This document shows positions 24,956 to 37,599 of a DNA stretch of 64,000 nucleotides, one piece after another; positions within the stretch are counted from its first letter, which is position 1, and each line of letters begins with the position of its first letter. The notes beneath the pieces were generated by a model. That model had not been told where the DNA came from, did not search any database, and saw nothing but the letters and a program-made list of their open reading frames with translations. The position numbers were made by a program, and so were the translations under genes. The stretch is from positions 4,340,564 through 4,404,563 of the forward strand of contig CM060175.1 of NCBI GenBank assembly GCA_030549775.1, written 5' to 3'. Source of the stretch: Tamarix chinensis. Taxonomy: Eukaryota > Streptophyta > Magnoliopsida > Caryophyllales > Tamaricaceae.

Positions 24956-27900
24956 ATGGCTATGTTGGGTTTGTTTTTGAAACTAATGTCAGCGACCGCT
25001 ATTTTGAGTTCATCCTGTTTTGGTCTTACTGAAGACGGTAAAAAACCCTAACGTCAATTTTTCTTTGATTTCCGTGTTTCTTTCTTCTCATTTTTCTCTT
25101 CATGTTTCGTGGGTGAAAGGGATGACATTGCTTGAAATCAAGAGTACTCTAAATGATACAAGGAATGCACTTAGTAATTGGAGAGATACTGATGATACAC
25201 CTTGCAAGTGGACTGGAATTTCCTGCAATCCTGATGACAAAAGAGTTATTTCAATGTACGGTGCCCTTTAGCTTCTTCACCTTCTAAGATTTTTCTTTTT
25301 TGTTTAAGTTTCTCTACGGTTCATTTTTTCCGTGTCTTGATTTTTTTTTGGGTTCGTTTATGATGGTGTTCTTCAGAAACCTGCCTTACATACAGCTCGG
25401 TGGTATTCTTTCACCGAGCATTGGAAAGCTTAGTAAGCTTCAGAGAATGTGAGTTAACAAGCTTCCCCAAAATTTGCCCAAGTTTTCATGAAGAATGTGT
25501 TGTCCTTAAATTCCTGATATGGTTTTGATTTGATCTTGATCTGTTCTTAAACACCAGCGCACTTCACCAGAATGACTTGCATGGTTATATTCCTGTTGAA
25601 ATTGGGAATTGTTCTGAGCTCAGAGCCTTGTGAGTTTGATGGTCTTTCTCTATGTTCTCTGCTATTAACTTTTGTACTTTTGGGTAGCTTTAACTGAGCA
25701 ACTTTAATGCTTTTTTCCCTCTTTCTCATTTAATGCCCAGGTACTTGAGAGCTAATTACTTACAAGGTGGTATCCCATCAGAAATTGGAAATCTTACTTT
25801 TCTCAACATCCTGTAAGCTCCGTAGAGTATCTACTTGTAATGAAGATGAAGAATGTAGATTGCTTATTGAAGTGGTTAGAAACTAAAGATAACTAATTTC
25901 ATACTACTTCATATAGGGATTTATCGAGTAACTCACTGAAGGGTGCCATACCTTCTTCACTTGGCCGTCTTGTAAGATTGCGTTACCTGTGAGTAAGAAT
26001 GCAGTTGGCGTATTTGGATTTTAGTATTCTTATTCGTAGTAACCGCTAGATAGAATAGTATACTCAAACACTTATGCTGTACTTCTCTGTATTCTCTGAT
26101 TCAGGAATTTATCCACCAACTTTTTCTCTGGAGAAATCCCTGATTTTGGAACTCTAAGTGCTTTCGGGAATGACTCGTAAGTTATTTTGATTCTGATTTA
26201 TTTGCTTGGAATTGTGTTTCAACTTGGCTACCCTTGTGTGTGCTTTACAGTCTGCTCCAATAGTTGTGTTTGGCAAGACAAGTGCCCGATTAGTGCTGTA
26301 AAAATTTGATTCTGCTCAATTTCTGTTGATTTATATTCCTTCGTTTAATGTTTGGATCGATCATTTAATTTTCGTTGGCCAGACAATCATACTTTGTGAT
26401 AGGAAGTGAGACGTACTTTTATGTGAAATTGGCTGATCTTGTGATGCGACTAGAGGATATTTTCTACAATATTCTCCTTGAGAATGGATGCTTGAGGATT
26501 TTCTTATGCATTAATCTTTCTATGAGACCTGTGAGGCAAGAAGTAGGTAGCAATAAAAGTACAAAAAAAAGGTCGTATATCAAATAATAAAGTTATTATT
26601 AATATTATTAAAAATACATAAAAATCTGTTTTTCTTAATAAATTCAAGACAAGATCACCAAAATTCAGGTGAAGAGAAAAGGCCTATTATGTGATTATGA
26701 CATGACCGCCCTATATGTATTTCTTATCCATTAGATTCTGTCTTAGCAATCAAATAGCATTCTAGTAGTTGCATTATAGTTGGACGTGACTATTTCTGCA
26801 TTTATGATCAGTCTTACGTAATTTTATTAATTATTATGCACAGCTTCATTGGCAATCTAGATCTTTGTGGCCGACAAGTGAATAAGCCATGTAGGACCTC
26901 ACTTGGTTTTCCTGCTGTGTTACCCCATGCAGCAAGTGATGAGGCTTCTGGTAAGTTCTATGACACATTTTGAGCTATATTTACTTGGAAAGTAGCTCAC
27001 ATAAACCCTATTTGTGCATCTGAATACATACCACACTAAATTTCTGTCGCATCATTGTGTTTGGAGCTTCAATCTTTCCCCTTATGGAATTTCTGCAGTG
27101 CCTGCAAGGCGTTCATCTCATTACACCAAAGGTTTGCTCATCGGTGCGATGTCCACATTGGGAGTTGCACTTGTTGTGCTTCTTTCCTTCCTTTGGATTT
27201 GGATATTATCCAAGAAGGAAAGAGCAGCAAAGAAATACACAGAAGTTAAGAAGCAAGTTGAAACTGAAGCAGGTAAACTCTTTTCCTTCTATGGTTGCTT
27301 TCTTCTTGTTACTTATTTTGATAAGTTTCTCAGTGTTTCGTCAAACTCATGAAACCTACTCTATATAACAATGTAGGCACAAAGCTTATGACTTTCCATG
27401 GTGACCTTCCCTATCCCTCATTTGAGATCATTGAAAAGCTGGAGTCCCTCGATGAAGAAGATATTGTGGGTTCAGGAGGATTTGGTACTGTATACAGAAT
27501 GGTTATGAATGATTGTGGCACATTTGCTGTTAAAAAGATTGACCGTAGTCGTGAAGGATCAGAACAAGTATTTGAGAGAGAGTTGGAGATATTGGGCAAC
27601 ATCAAGCACATAAACCTCGTAAATTTAAGAGGCTATTGCAGATTTCCTGCTTCCAAGCTTCTTATCTATGATTATTTGTCCAATGGTAGCTTGGATTATA
27701 TCTTACATGGTAGATGAAGCATGGTTGTTTCTCAACAGATCTTCTCTTGTTTAATGAGATTGCAATTAAAGACCTGACAGTTACCTTTTTTGGGGTTTCC
27801 TTGCAGAAAAAGCTGATGGTAGAATGATCCTGAATTGGTTTGCTCGTTTGAAAATAGCCCTAGGGTCTGCCCGTGGATTGGCTTACCTCCACCATGACTG

Positions 27901-30900
27901 CAGCCCAAGAATAATTCATCGTGATATCAAATCCAGTAATATTCTTCTAGATGACAACCTAGAACCACATGTGTCGGACTTTGGTCTTGCAAAGCTTTTG
28001 GTTGATGAAGAAGCCCATGTGACCACTGTTGTTGCGGGGACTTTTGGTTATTTGGCACCAGGTATGTGGTCTTGCTCTATTTCCCTATGTTTCTGGTTGC
28101 ATCTGCATTTAATTCTGGGATGATGGTTTATCAGACTCTTGTGTTCATCATCCTTTGTTGAGTGTATTTGGTACATGGAAATGATCATCTTGATTGTCTA
28201 ACAAAGAAAATTAAATCATTAGAGTAGAAAAGCCTACTTAAATTATTGATCATATTCTGCATGCCCAAAATATTTTACAATGTGCACGGACTTCTCACAA
28301 AAAAAAAAATCTTAAAGTTGGTAAATGAAAATGAAACAAATATTACAAAGCAAATCTGATCTATAACTCAATAATACATAAGGCTCACCATTCTTTTGAT
28401 TATTGTATTGTTCTTTTAACTTTTACTTTTCTGTTATAAATCATGCACATGCTTATAAGCTAGTAACATTAAAATGTGTCAACAGCTTGGGATCATGTCA
28501 AGCAATAAAATCGCGGTCGCAGTCGCGATTGCGGATGCGGTTGCGGTATCGCGGTATCGGAGCGTCGCGAACGATATTTGATATGCTGCGGTTGTCGCGG
28601 CATGATTTTTTATTTTTTTTTCACAATAAATATTAGCAAATACCAGTAAATATCGGCAAATATCGGTAAAATATCGGCAAATATCGGTCGATAACCGATA
28701 TATCGCCGATAAATATGTGAAATTCTAAATCCATCGTGTATCGCCAATTTCGCGTATCGGCTGACCCAAAATCCGATAAATATCGGCCGATATTGCGTAT
28801 CGGGACCGATATTTAATTGTATGGATCATGTACCCACCTAGCAGAGTTTCTCCTATTTTCTGAAATGATTATTATTCATGTGATGCAGTGAAGATTCTTA
28901 ACCATTGCAGTGATAAGCTTACTCTCTGGGTCTGAATTTCTGTCACTGCTACTGCAATGCAGAAATTTAGAAATACCGGAGATGTATATGGACAAATGAA
29001 AGTAACTTTTAGTATATAAAGCAATATATAAACTCCTTATTGGGTCTTCTCTATTGTACTTCTAAAGATGCTTAGGCTTTGTGGGGGAGATATTGATATT
29101 TTTGGGTGATGTACTTTAATATCTTTTGTATTTATTTGCAAAGCACTTCAATCTAAATTGTGATGAGAGCATGCAATTTAATTATGATCATGGTGTGGGG
29201 GTATTGGAGCGACGCGATCGATAAATTATGTGTTGTGAATGTTGCGGCGTAAATATTTATTTTTATTTCACAATATGCTCTAATTATTATTTATTAATCA
29301 TTTAAATATACTTATTTATCAAATTAGTGTTTTATATTATATTATAAACATTTAAATGACTTATTATATGTTAAGTTGTTCCAATAATACTGCATTTGTT
29401 AATTGGTTTTTAAGTAGCTAGTCTATAATATTAAAGTTATTGATAAAAAATTATTACATGGTCACATTTATACACATTTAAAATAAATTAACACTACAAC
29501 AATTTTTACGTTATTATCCATTAGTATAATTGTTAGTCTTATACTAAAAAAACTTATATTTACTTAACTAAATGTACTTAATTGCTTAACCAAGACAAAT
29601 ATTAATATTTAACTTAAATAATGGAGAGAAATTACAGTTGAAGCTAGGACAAAGAATTGTACGCAATTGTTCTAAAGGAATACAGGAATTCGGACATAAG
29701 GAGGCTAGCTATTTTTTTAAGCATATAATTTTAGGTTTTGCTGATATATCAGAAAATATTGCCAATATCCAATATTTATTTTTGAATTTTTTTACCTACT
29801 GCATTTTGGCTGTATCATGCTTGGCCAATATTTATTTCATGGATGAGGGGTATTGGTTAAGAATAAATTTAAAGTTTTAAAAGTTTTCTCAAAATTTATA
29901 TATAATGTTTGAAAATAGTCTAGATACCGTATTGAGCCTTCCTTGATTGTTCTATTTATGCCCTAGCCTGCATGCTCTGCCCCGGCGAACTCATGTGGTT
30001 TCAATGTGCCCGGAGGCTAGAGGCGAATCCGTTCACAGTCCTATGGACCACCACCATTCAAAGTTGGGTGGCCCACCTAGAAAATGTTTGATTGGGCTTA
30101 CACATTTTTTCAGTTACGCTGTCTCCCCTCAGCTCACTCTAGCCCCTGGCCTTCTTTTCTTCTTACTTCCAAGGCTTCATGCTGAGTCGTCACTGACATA
30201 ATATGCATGTTTAAGTAGGGATAGACTCATCACAAGTTGGGTAGTCTCTAGAAAATATTAATCCTGCGTATTTTTGTGTACATGGGTTAATGTGTCAAAT
30301 ACTTTGCCCATACAACACTTGGGTTGTATGTTGATCCACGGGCTCTTTGATACGCATCTCTTGTATGATCTGATGGGTTACAAACAAGATTTGGGGGGAT
30401 AAAATGTGTATTATTTACACATTATTTTTAGAATCTTTGTCCTACTTTATTTCTTTTATTCATTTTCCTACTTTGGTGGGATAACATAACAAAATAACAT
30501 GTTTCATGTTCAGGTATGCATTTTTATTTTAGATGATGTGCTAGGGCTCAGTGAGGATATGTTGATGGATGGGAAGCTGTGGTGCATGAAGATTTGGGTA
30601 GACTCTTTAAATTGATACCTTGCCTAGGGTTCAAACGTGTTGCATCTTTTATACTCTTCATACTCTGTTTGCTGAGGCTCCTAGTCCTTATGTTTACTTA
30701 ATGTAACTCATTTCACATTTTCTACTTATTTTGTGTGCTTGTTTTTTAATATATGAGGTGTTACTCATGTCTCTTGCTTCATGTCATTTAATGTTGTGTT
30801 ATACACTCTTCGCTGGTGATTATTACTGTTATTCCCATTGTTATTTTACTGTAATTGTATTATTATTATTACTATTATTATTTTCATTAATAGGGTTGTA

Positions 30901-33031
30901 AATGAGCCAAGTCGGGGGTGAGCTTGGGCTTTGTTCCTTTAATAAATGAGCTTAAAAATAAGGCTTGGGTGTACAAGCTTTTACACTGTAAACAAGCTTA
31001 AGCTCAAATTCTTCATGCTTGAGCTTGGCTCATTTAGCTAGATAAACGAATCGACCCCAGAAATCTGGTGAGCCAGTTCTTATTTTTTTATAATCTTATT
31101 AATATCTAACTCATGTTACTACTATCCTTATCTATATTAAAAAATTTATTACTGTTAATACTACTTGATAGTCTTTTGTACACACAAATCTCTTGTAATA
31201 GATTTTTGTTGGTCTTTTGAAAATGTTCTGTTACTAGCATAATGCTTATTGATGTGAGGCCGCATATAGCTGCACCTTCCAGATCTGTCACAGAAGGACT
31301 TCATTTTTTTATTTTTATTTTTATTATTATTTTTTTATTTTTCTAATTTGCTTTTCTTGCCATCTGCAGCTAGTTATTTGCTATTAATGAGAATAGTAGT
31401 TCACTATAAAAATAGGGCGTGTTAGTTGGTGATTCTGACAGCCAAAAATATGAATTGAGTGTCCCCATTCAATGAATACGGTTTAGTTGTAATGCTGTAT
31501 GCAAGAAATCAGGCATCAGCGGCCATTCATTAGACTTGCACTATGGTTATTGAAGGAGTAGGATCCAGTTAGTGTTGTGACTTTTCCGGCACTTTGGATG
31601 TTCACAGCTCTTGAGAGCTAAAATCTTAATGTTGGGTAATCATGTACAAGATTAATTCATTAATGACAATCCATTGGTCCCTATGGGTTGCACTGGGCCT
31701 ATATGCATAGAAATTTAATCTAGAATTAATGGTAATCTCAATCTGTACTGAAAAACTGACGGGTCCAATTTGTAGCCCCAAACATATGTTAGTCTAAACC
31801 AATAGCAACAACTATGCAAAAGAAGAGAGAGACTACCAATTTTTTGGAGGTGGACGGGGTTACAAGCGGTGTAGTTGGTAAGAATAGGCATATGAGCTTG
31901 AGGAAAAACAAACAGTGAGACAGATGGTGTTGGAGATGTTGAGTAAAGCCATGTATTTTTATTTCCCCAGGCATAAAAGTATCTTACTTCGTAATGCTCC
32001 TTGTTCAGCTAGGTGATTGGGCAGAGAAGTTCTTGTGACAGTTAATCAGGTGACTGATTGGGAATTATTTTGTATGTATGTATATATATATATAGATTCA
32101 TCTGGGAAGACTTGTGATGAAGTGTCATTAAATCAGTTCACATATCATCCAGAGTTTGCAGAACCCTTATTTTTTAGTTGAATCAGCTATGCAAATTTTA
32201 TTTTCACTTTTATTTTTTCACCTTCCAATTTTACAAGAATGGTGTTGAACGTTTAACTTATCCATATTTGGGTAAAGGCTAGCTTTAAGTGTACTATACA
32301 GTTGGTGGTGGTGTTGTTTGGGATGAACCAACAGTTATTGACGAATGACGAGACTTGGACCTCATCCTGGATCATAATTATCACATTTTTCTCATTCAAC
32401 ACTTGGAAACAAATATGCCCATGAATTGTTAAACCCATGATGCAGGCCTCCATTTTCTAGAAAGACCCATAGGATTCAACTTCAATTACTTGCTTGAGTA
32501 AACTTGGTTCTGAATTCGTATCTTCTCTTTCCACATGAATATATGATATGATCTTTCTTTAAATGCAGAGTATTTGCAAAGTGGAAGAGCCACTGAGAAG
32601 TCGGATGTTTACAGCTTTGGTGTTCTCCTGTTGGAGCTTGTGACTGGGAGAAGACCTACTGATTCTTGTTTTGTGCAGAAGGGCTTAAACGTTGTAGGAT
32701 GGGTAATTATCTCAATACTGAAGCCCTTGTGACTTTTCAACTGGCGGTAATTCTAACCCAGCCTTTGTTATAACACTTGAACACTTGATACAATTTTAAA
32801 ATTTTGCAGATGAACACACTGATTCAACAGAACAGATTAGAGGATGTGGTGGACAACAGATGTAAAGATGTCGATGCAGATAGTCTCGAAGCGATTCTTG
32901 ACATAGCTACAAGGTGCACCGATGCAAACCCTGATGATCGACCAATGATGAATGAGGTGTTGCAGCTATTAGAGCAAGAGGTCATGTCACCTTACCCCAG
33001 TGATTTCTACGAGTCGTCAGAGTGTTCCTAA
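24956..33031 (+). CDS. LRR receptor-like kinase, FEI / At5g62710-like
   Basis: Thirteen exons with GT-AG introns: 24956-25037, 25120-25255, 25377-25448, 25558-25629, 25741-25812, 25917-25988, 26105-26176, 26844-26950, 27099-27272, 27377-27709, 27807-28061, 32569-32702, 32810-33031; total 1803 nt, 600 codons, no internal stop. Signal peptide about 1-22 (cut near CFG/LTEDG), LRR N-cap with paired Cys ([12 protein letters not shown]), five repeats each on its own 72-nt exon (residues 73-192), membrane span about 241-265. Kinase: Gly loop GSGGFGTVY at 318-326, Lys339, Glu355, HRD 435-437, DFG 455-457, APE 481-483. All catalytic residues are present, so activity is expected at the plasma membrane. 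From memory, the whole chain, including the C-terminal [17 protein letters not shown] tail, fits At5g62710 (about 604 aa) better than FEI1/FEI2. FEI kinases act in wall synthesis; the role here is inferred. Confidence 0.95.
28500..28830. repeat. Degenerate TATCGG / TCGCGG repeats
   Basis: Left part: many GCGGT / TCGCG units. Right part: about a dozen TATCGGCAAATATCGG-like units. This composition resembles hAT subterminal repeats. A second GGAGCGACGCGATCGATA-like stretch at 29200-29290 may be part of the same insertion. No clear terminal repeats or duplication found. Confidence 0.55.
30891..31060. mobile_element. Fragment of a hAT-like element
   Basis: Begins TAGGGTTGTAAATGAGCC and contains repeated GAGCTTGGCTC / AAGCTTAAGCTC motifs, a common look of plant hAT ends. 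The opposite terminus and target duplication were not identified. Confidence 0.5.
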
Positions 33032-33564
33032 AAGATAATATATGACGGTTCATCTAAGTGCCTCGTACAGTTGCTAGAAACCATCGCTTCAAACACACTC
33101 TGCTCGTGTTGTTGTGTTATACCCCACTTCTCTTGGACTCTGTATATTGATCTTATGCTTGCTCGGCCTCATTGTCCTGGTGTTATGTGGTTTACAATGT
33201 AAAACCCTATTGGAGCAACGCAGAGGAACATCAATGATTACCGTCAGTGAAGTATAAAATGTCAGGGTCGAAAATCTTGTGCTTAGGATTTTGGTTGGAT
33301 GTGTATGGGGTTGTAGATTGGTGATCAAACTAGCGATATGTTGAAATATGGCTTTGATTTTGAAAGAGATGTAAATGGCGTTTGAATTATTCTGAAAGCG
33401 ATGAGTCGCTACTCAAAAACCTCTGGCCAGCTGGTCCAAATCAACCATGCTTTGGTCCCTGCTATATATCAGACATGGGGCAGCGTCACATGGTCCCTGC
33501 TTTGTAAAGCTTAGAGGAGAAAAAAAAATTCTTATTTTCCAAACCGTTTGTGCACCCTGAGACA
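33032..33564 (+). other. 3' UTR and downstream flank of the receptor kinase
   Basis: Follows the TAA at 33029-33031. Unique-looking DNA with no further gene. The polyadenylation site cannot be fixed; no canonical AATAAA was spotted. Confidence 0.5.
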
Positions 33565-35635
33565 TAAAGGTGGGCGAGCCTAGCCTGGAAAGAAATGGCA
33601 GAAGTTGACTTGATCCGATATGACTCGAAAAAATTAGCGACCTGACTCGATCTAGATTCGATCGGCATTGATCTGATAATAATCAACTCAATTCGAATCC
33701 GATCCAACCCGATCCCAACCCACGATTCGTTATTGATCCGATTCGATAGCGACCCGACTCGATGCCGATCTGATCCAACGTTGATCCGACCCGACAATCA
33801 CTCGATCTGATTCAATATTAACCTGATCAGATATTAAAATATATTATAATAATAATAATAAAAAATTATATATATTTTATTATTCATTTAAAACTTTTAA
33901 AAAATATAGTATTTTATAAATTGTACTTATTTTTCATAATTTTACCCTAGACATTATTATTCATTAATGATATCCTAATAAGATATATTATTAATAAATA
34001 AAAAACTAAAATAAAAAAGACAAACATCCAGTTATAATCCTATAAAATAATTTTCAAAATGTGTTCATTACATCTACTAATCCAGCTATTTGAAGAAACT
34101 CCTAATAGAAGAGTATAATAGTATCATTTATTAGCTATCAATTTATCACTTATAGCCCATAAAATCCAACAAATAATAACTATACCCCGTACCAAGAATA
34201 TCTCACGTTACAACCCTAAATTTAAAGTTTTAGTTATATTTTTTTCTTTTAATATTATTAATTTACTTTAAATATAATTTAGTATTCTACGTTCATCAAT
34301 TTTAAATTTACAATATCTAATTATTTTTGTTAATTATCATATTAATATTAATATTAATATTTTACATTATTTAATTTTTAATTTATATGAATATATATAT
34401 AATAATTAATGAAAATATATAAAATTATTATTTAATTTAAATTATATTTAAAAGAACTTATTATATATTTTTTACTATAATAATAATAATTAATAAAAAT
34501 ATTGCAATACAAATATAAATATAATAATGTTAATAACATAAAACACATATAATACTCTTTTTTCATTTATCTTTACTAATAATCTTATGATTGTATCTAA
34601 CATTTACAATGTAATAAATGATAATTATACATTGTTTACTCTTGTTATGCTTACATTTATTTTATAAAATTATCTTTTTTTAAGTAATCAAATATTTTAA
34701 CTAATTAAGTAAATATAATATATTATAAATATCTAATATTTTTACTTTTAAAATTTATAAATATTTTAAGCAATTGAATATAATGCTATTAAAACTTATA
34801 AATATTTTTATTATTTACCTTTGTAAAAATAAAACACATATAATATTCTTATTTCATTTATCTTTACTAGTAATCTTATTATTGTATCTAATATATACAA
34901 TGTAATAAATGATAATTAATTATACATTGTATAGTCTTGTTTTGATCATCTTTATTTTATAAAATTATATTTTTTAAGTAATTAAATATTTTAAGTTATC
35001 AAATAAATTATAATCAATGATAAATATCTTTGTTTGATTCAAAGCGCAATATTTTTTATTATTACAATTTATAAATATCTTTACTATTTATTTGTGAAAA
35101 TAAAGCGCATTTAATATTTTTAATTCTTTTATCTGCAATATTAATCTTATGATTGTCTGTCTCTAATATTTATGATTTATGAAATGATAATTACTTAGGC
35201 TCGAATATGAGTAAACTCGTCAAAACTCGACCCATTAAGTTAATCCGTAACTAATTGAATTCAACCCGTCAAATTGTATGAAATGAGTCAAATGACCCCA
35301 CCCATCAACTTAACTCGAAACAACTCGGAGATAACTAACCCGTCATAGTATATTATTACATGAAAATATGAAATGACCTGAACCGGCCGAAGCCACCTAC
35401 TCACGTGTACTAAAAAATGACCCGAAACCAACCCGACCCTACCACCAATCAAGTTAACCCGAAATTATCTGAATCCGAGTTTTCTTAACTCGAATAGCCT
35501 GACCTAACCCGACCCGACAAATTAACCCGAAATGACCCGAACCGAACCTACCCGACCCGACAAATTGATCCAAAATGACCCGACCCGCTATAACCCGACC
35601 CGACCCCGACCCGCCCAATCCGATTGCCACCTCTA
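33565..35635. mobile_element. Non-autonomous hAT-like element, 2.07 kb
   Basis: Terminal inverted repeats TAAAGGTGGGCG (left) and TTGCCACCTCTA (right), with long subterminal blocks of degenerate GATCCGATC / CGACCCGACCC motifs (33600-33830 and 35200-35630). The core is AT-rich with three tandem units. There is no transposase frame. Flanks CTGAGACA and GTGATAGG agree at only 4 of 8 positions, so the duplication is lost or the ends are slightly misplaced. Confidence 0.7.
34541..35190. repeat. Tandem repeat, three units of about 270-290 bp
   Basis: Units start at 34541 and 34832 (AAACACATAT) and 35102 (AAAGCGCAT, diverged). Each continues through a shared stretch containing TTTATCTTTACTA and AATCTTAT. 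Located in the core of the hAT-like element. Confidence 0.75.
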
Positions 35636-36519
35636 GTGATAGGGTCGGAAGGTTGTGAAGATAGTCGTAGTGATACCCGACCTAATGAATGAAATAAAAC
35701 TTTATTTTGTGATAAATGGAGACGTATCCAGCTTTCTCTAATTCACATCTTCACCTCAACTTTATGTTCTCAACATGGGATTACTCTAGGTAATAAATAA
35801 TATAATTTGTATTTGATTACTTATGTATAGTATATATATAATTTAATTCTAAATATTAAATGATCCTTAGAATTGATTTACAATTAAATTATGAAAATTA
35901 AAATAATGGTCATATGAATTTATGTATAATTTAATTATGAAAATTATATACAATTCAATTCGGAATATTGACTTAAAGGTCTGGACAATTTATATACAAT
36001 TTAATTTTAAAAATTAAATTAAAAAATTTCTAAGAACCTACTTACAATTTAATTACTGAGATTAAATTGAAGTTTGTCAAGACATTTATACTATTTAATT
36101 ATGAAGATTGAATTAAAGATTCTAAAAGACATTTAATTCAATCCAAACAATTGAATGGTCCATTGGATATATTGAATTAAAGGTCTTAAGAACCTATATA
36201 TATAATTCAATTTAGAAGATTAAAATTATTGCATATTTTATTATGTTTTTCCTTCTTTATGTAATTCATACTTTTTTGTGACTTCTATATTTTTTTCACT
36301 TCTCATAATTTACATTATGCTATTTTCTTGTAGTCGACAAAAAAAAAAGAATTTCAATCTTGCTAAATTGATATTCATAGCACAATGCATGAACAATAAC
36401 AATCATTTATTATAGGTCCTAGATACAAAGCTCCGCCTAGTCAATCATGGCTTAGGTAGCATGATGAAAGATTGCATAGACGCATCTCATCCGAACTGCA
36501 AAAATACGATGGCCATATT
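35636..36519. other. AT-rich intergenic DNA with degenerate repeats
   Basis: From 35860 to 36220 the motif ATACAATTTAATTATGAAAATTAAA-like recurs about every 50-60 bp with much variation. No gene recognised. Confidence 0.5.
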
Positions 36520-36589
36520 TGTAATATCCCAAATTGAGCGTAGTGTTATAAGAATTAATCTGACTACTTATATTAATATGGTATATCAT

Positions 36590-36690
36590 CCTTTTGGTGA
36601 TTCTGTCCTAAGAACTCCACAGTTAAGCGTGCTGACCGTGGAACAATTTTAGGATGGGTGACCATCTAAGAAAGTTTCAGAAATTTTCTA
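36590..36690 (+). pseudogene. 5S rRNA-like segment in Cassandra 5' LTR
   Basis: Retains the 5S internal-control-region words GAACTCC, AGTTAAGCGTGCT and AGGATGGGTGACC in order and near-normal spacing. It is part of an LTR, not a rRNA gene; a second copy lies at about 37040-37140. Confidence 0.85.
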
Positions 36691-36826
36691 AAAATTTCTC
36701 GGAAAGTGTGTGAGTGAGGACAAAACATATTGAAAGGACTCGTGTTGATCTGAAGGGCCAGTCGATTAATTTGAAAGCACTCCAAGGTAGCGTCCGTGTG
36801 ATTGTGTCGACTCGGAGTGTTACAAA

Positions 36827-36838
36827 TGGTATCAAAGC
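36827..36838 (+). promoter_or_regulatory. Primer binding site of Cassandra
   Basis: TGGTATCAAAGC two bases after the 5' LTR, one mismatch from the usual TGGTATCAGAGC matching initiator-Met tRNA. Confidence 0.85.
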
Positions 36839-37488
36839 AAACTGTGACCGTGAGCTGAACTTGAATGAGCCAATCAGTCACCTAGCGGGACAATTCTTGG
36901 GATAAATTGTATTAAGATAGTTAGTAGTTGAGGCGCAACGAGGATGTTGCGTTCTTTGAGTAGGGGTGAATGTAATACCTCAAATTGAGCAGAGTCTTAT
37001 AAGAGTTGATCTGGCTACTTATATCAACATGGTATACCATCCTTTTGGTGAGTCCGTCCTAAGAACTCTACAGTTAAGCGTACTGGCCGTGGAGTAATTT
37101 TAGGATGGGCGACCCTCCTGGAAAGTTTCAGAAAATTTCTAAAAATTTCTTTGGAAGTGTGTGAGTGAAGATAAAGCACGCTGAAAGGACTCGTGTTGAT
37201 CTGTAGGGCCAGCCGATCAATTCGAAAGCGCTCCAAGGTAGCCCCCGTGTGATCGTGTCGACTCGGGGTGTTACAATATTACACCATCGCTTGCATTAGT
37301 GACTAAAAAATTAGTATTTGACTATTAAAAGCCTGTTGAATTATGAAAAAGTATTAAAGATTGTTTCAATCATTTGAAGGCACCCATCCTTACTCCCATT
37401 AAATATGAATGGATGCACTTGAGGTTGCTAGTTTATAAAACAATTAGTGTATGCAAAAAGTCAGTGATGATGAAATGCTAGAAAATAA

Positions 37489-37580
37489 TGTAACACCTTA
37501 GCACATCAATTGCAGGTAGTTACTTAAAGTGCTTTTAGAATTAATGACTAATCCTATAGATCAACACCAATATTTTTGAG
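37489..37580 (-). mobile_element. Decayed Cassandra LTR fragment
   Basis: TGTAACACCTTAG, then GGTAGTTACTTAAAGTGCTTTT and ATCAACACCAA, parallel the left part of the minus-strand LTRs at 56674-56770. It breaks off after about 90 bp and lies opposite in orientation to its neighbours. Confidence 0.55.
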
Positions 37581-37599
37581 TGTGTTTTTTATCTACTTA

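Larger units (their letters stand above)
28062..32568 (+). other. Intron 11 of the receptor kinase, 4.5 kb, repeat-bearing
   Basis: Donor GGTATG at 28062 and acceptor ATGCAG before 32569, in phase 1 within the Glu codon of APE (residue 483). The other introns are about 80-670 bp. It contains TATCGG-rich repeats (28500-28830), a related GCG-rich stretch (29200-29290), a hAT-like end (30891-31060) and AT-rich filler. Several 60-100-codon open frames inside have no family resemblance. Confidence 0.9.
36520..37275 (+). mobile_element. Intact Cassandra TRIM retrotransposon
   Basis: Two 305-bp LTRs (36520-36824 and 36971-37275) flank a 146-bp non-coding interior, with a perfect 5-bp duplication ATATT at 36515-36519 and 37276-37280. 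The interior opens with TGGTATCAAAGC, complementary to an initiator-Met tRNA end, and closes with a G-rich tract (GTAGGGGTGAA). Each LTR holds a 5S rRNA-like segment (AGTTAAGCGTGCT, TAGGATGGGTGACC), the hallmark of Cassandra. It encodes no protein and depends on other elements for movement; transcription from the 5S-type internal Pol III promoter is known for the family, inferred here. Confidence 0.95.

Noticed and set aside
29638..29880. 80-codon frame in the kinase intron
   Set aside because: AT-rich, no domain, within an intron full of repeats.
33486..33797. 103-codon minus frame rich in Arg, Ile and Ser
   Set aside because: Comes from GATCCGATC-type subterminal repeats of a hAT-like element.
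36590..36690. Possible genuine 5S rRNA gene
   Set aside because: It is diverged from 5S rRNA and sits inside an LTR with matching second copy, primer site and target duplication: Cassandra, not an rRNA locus.
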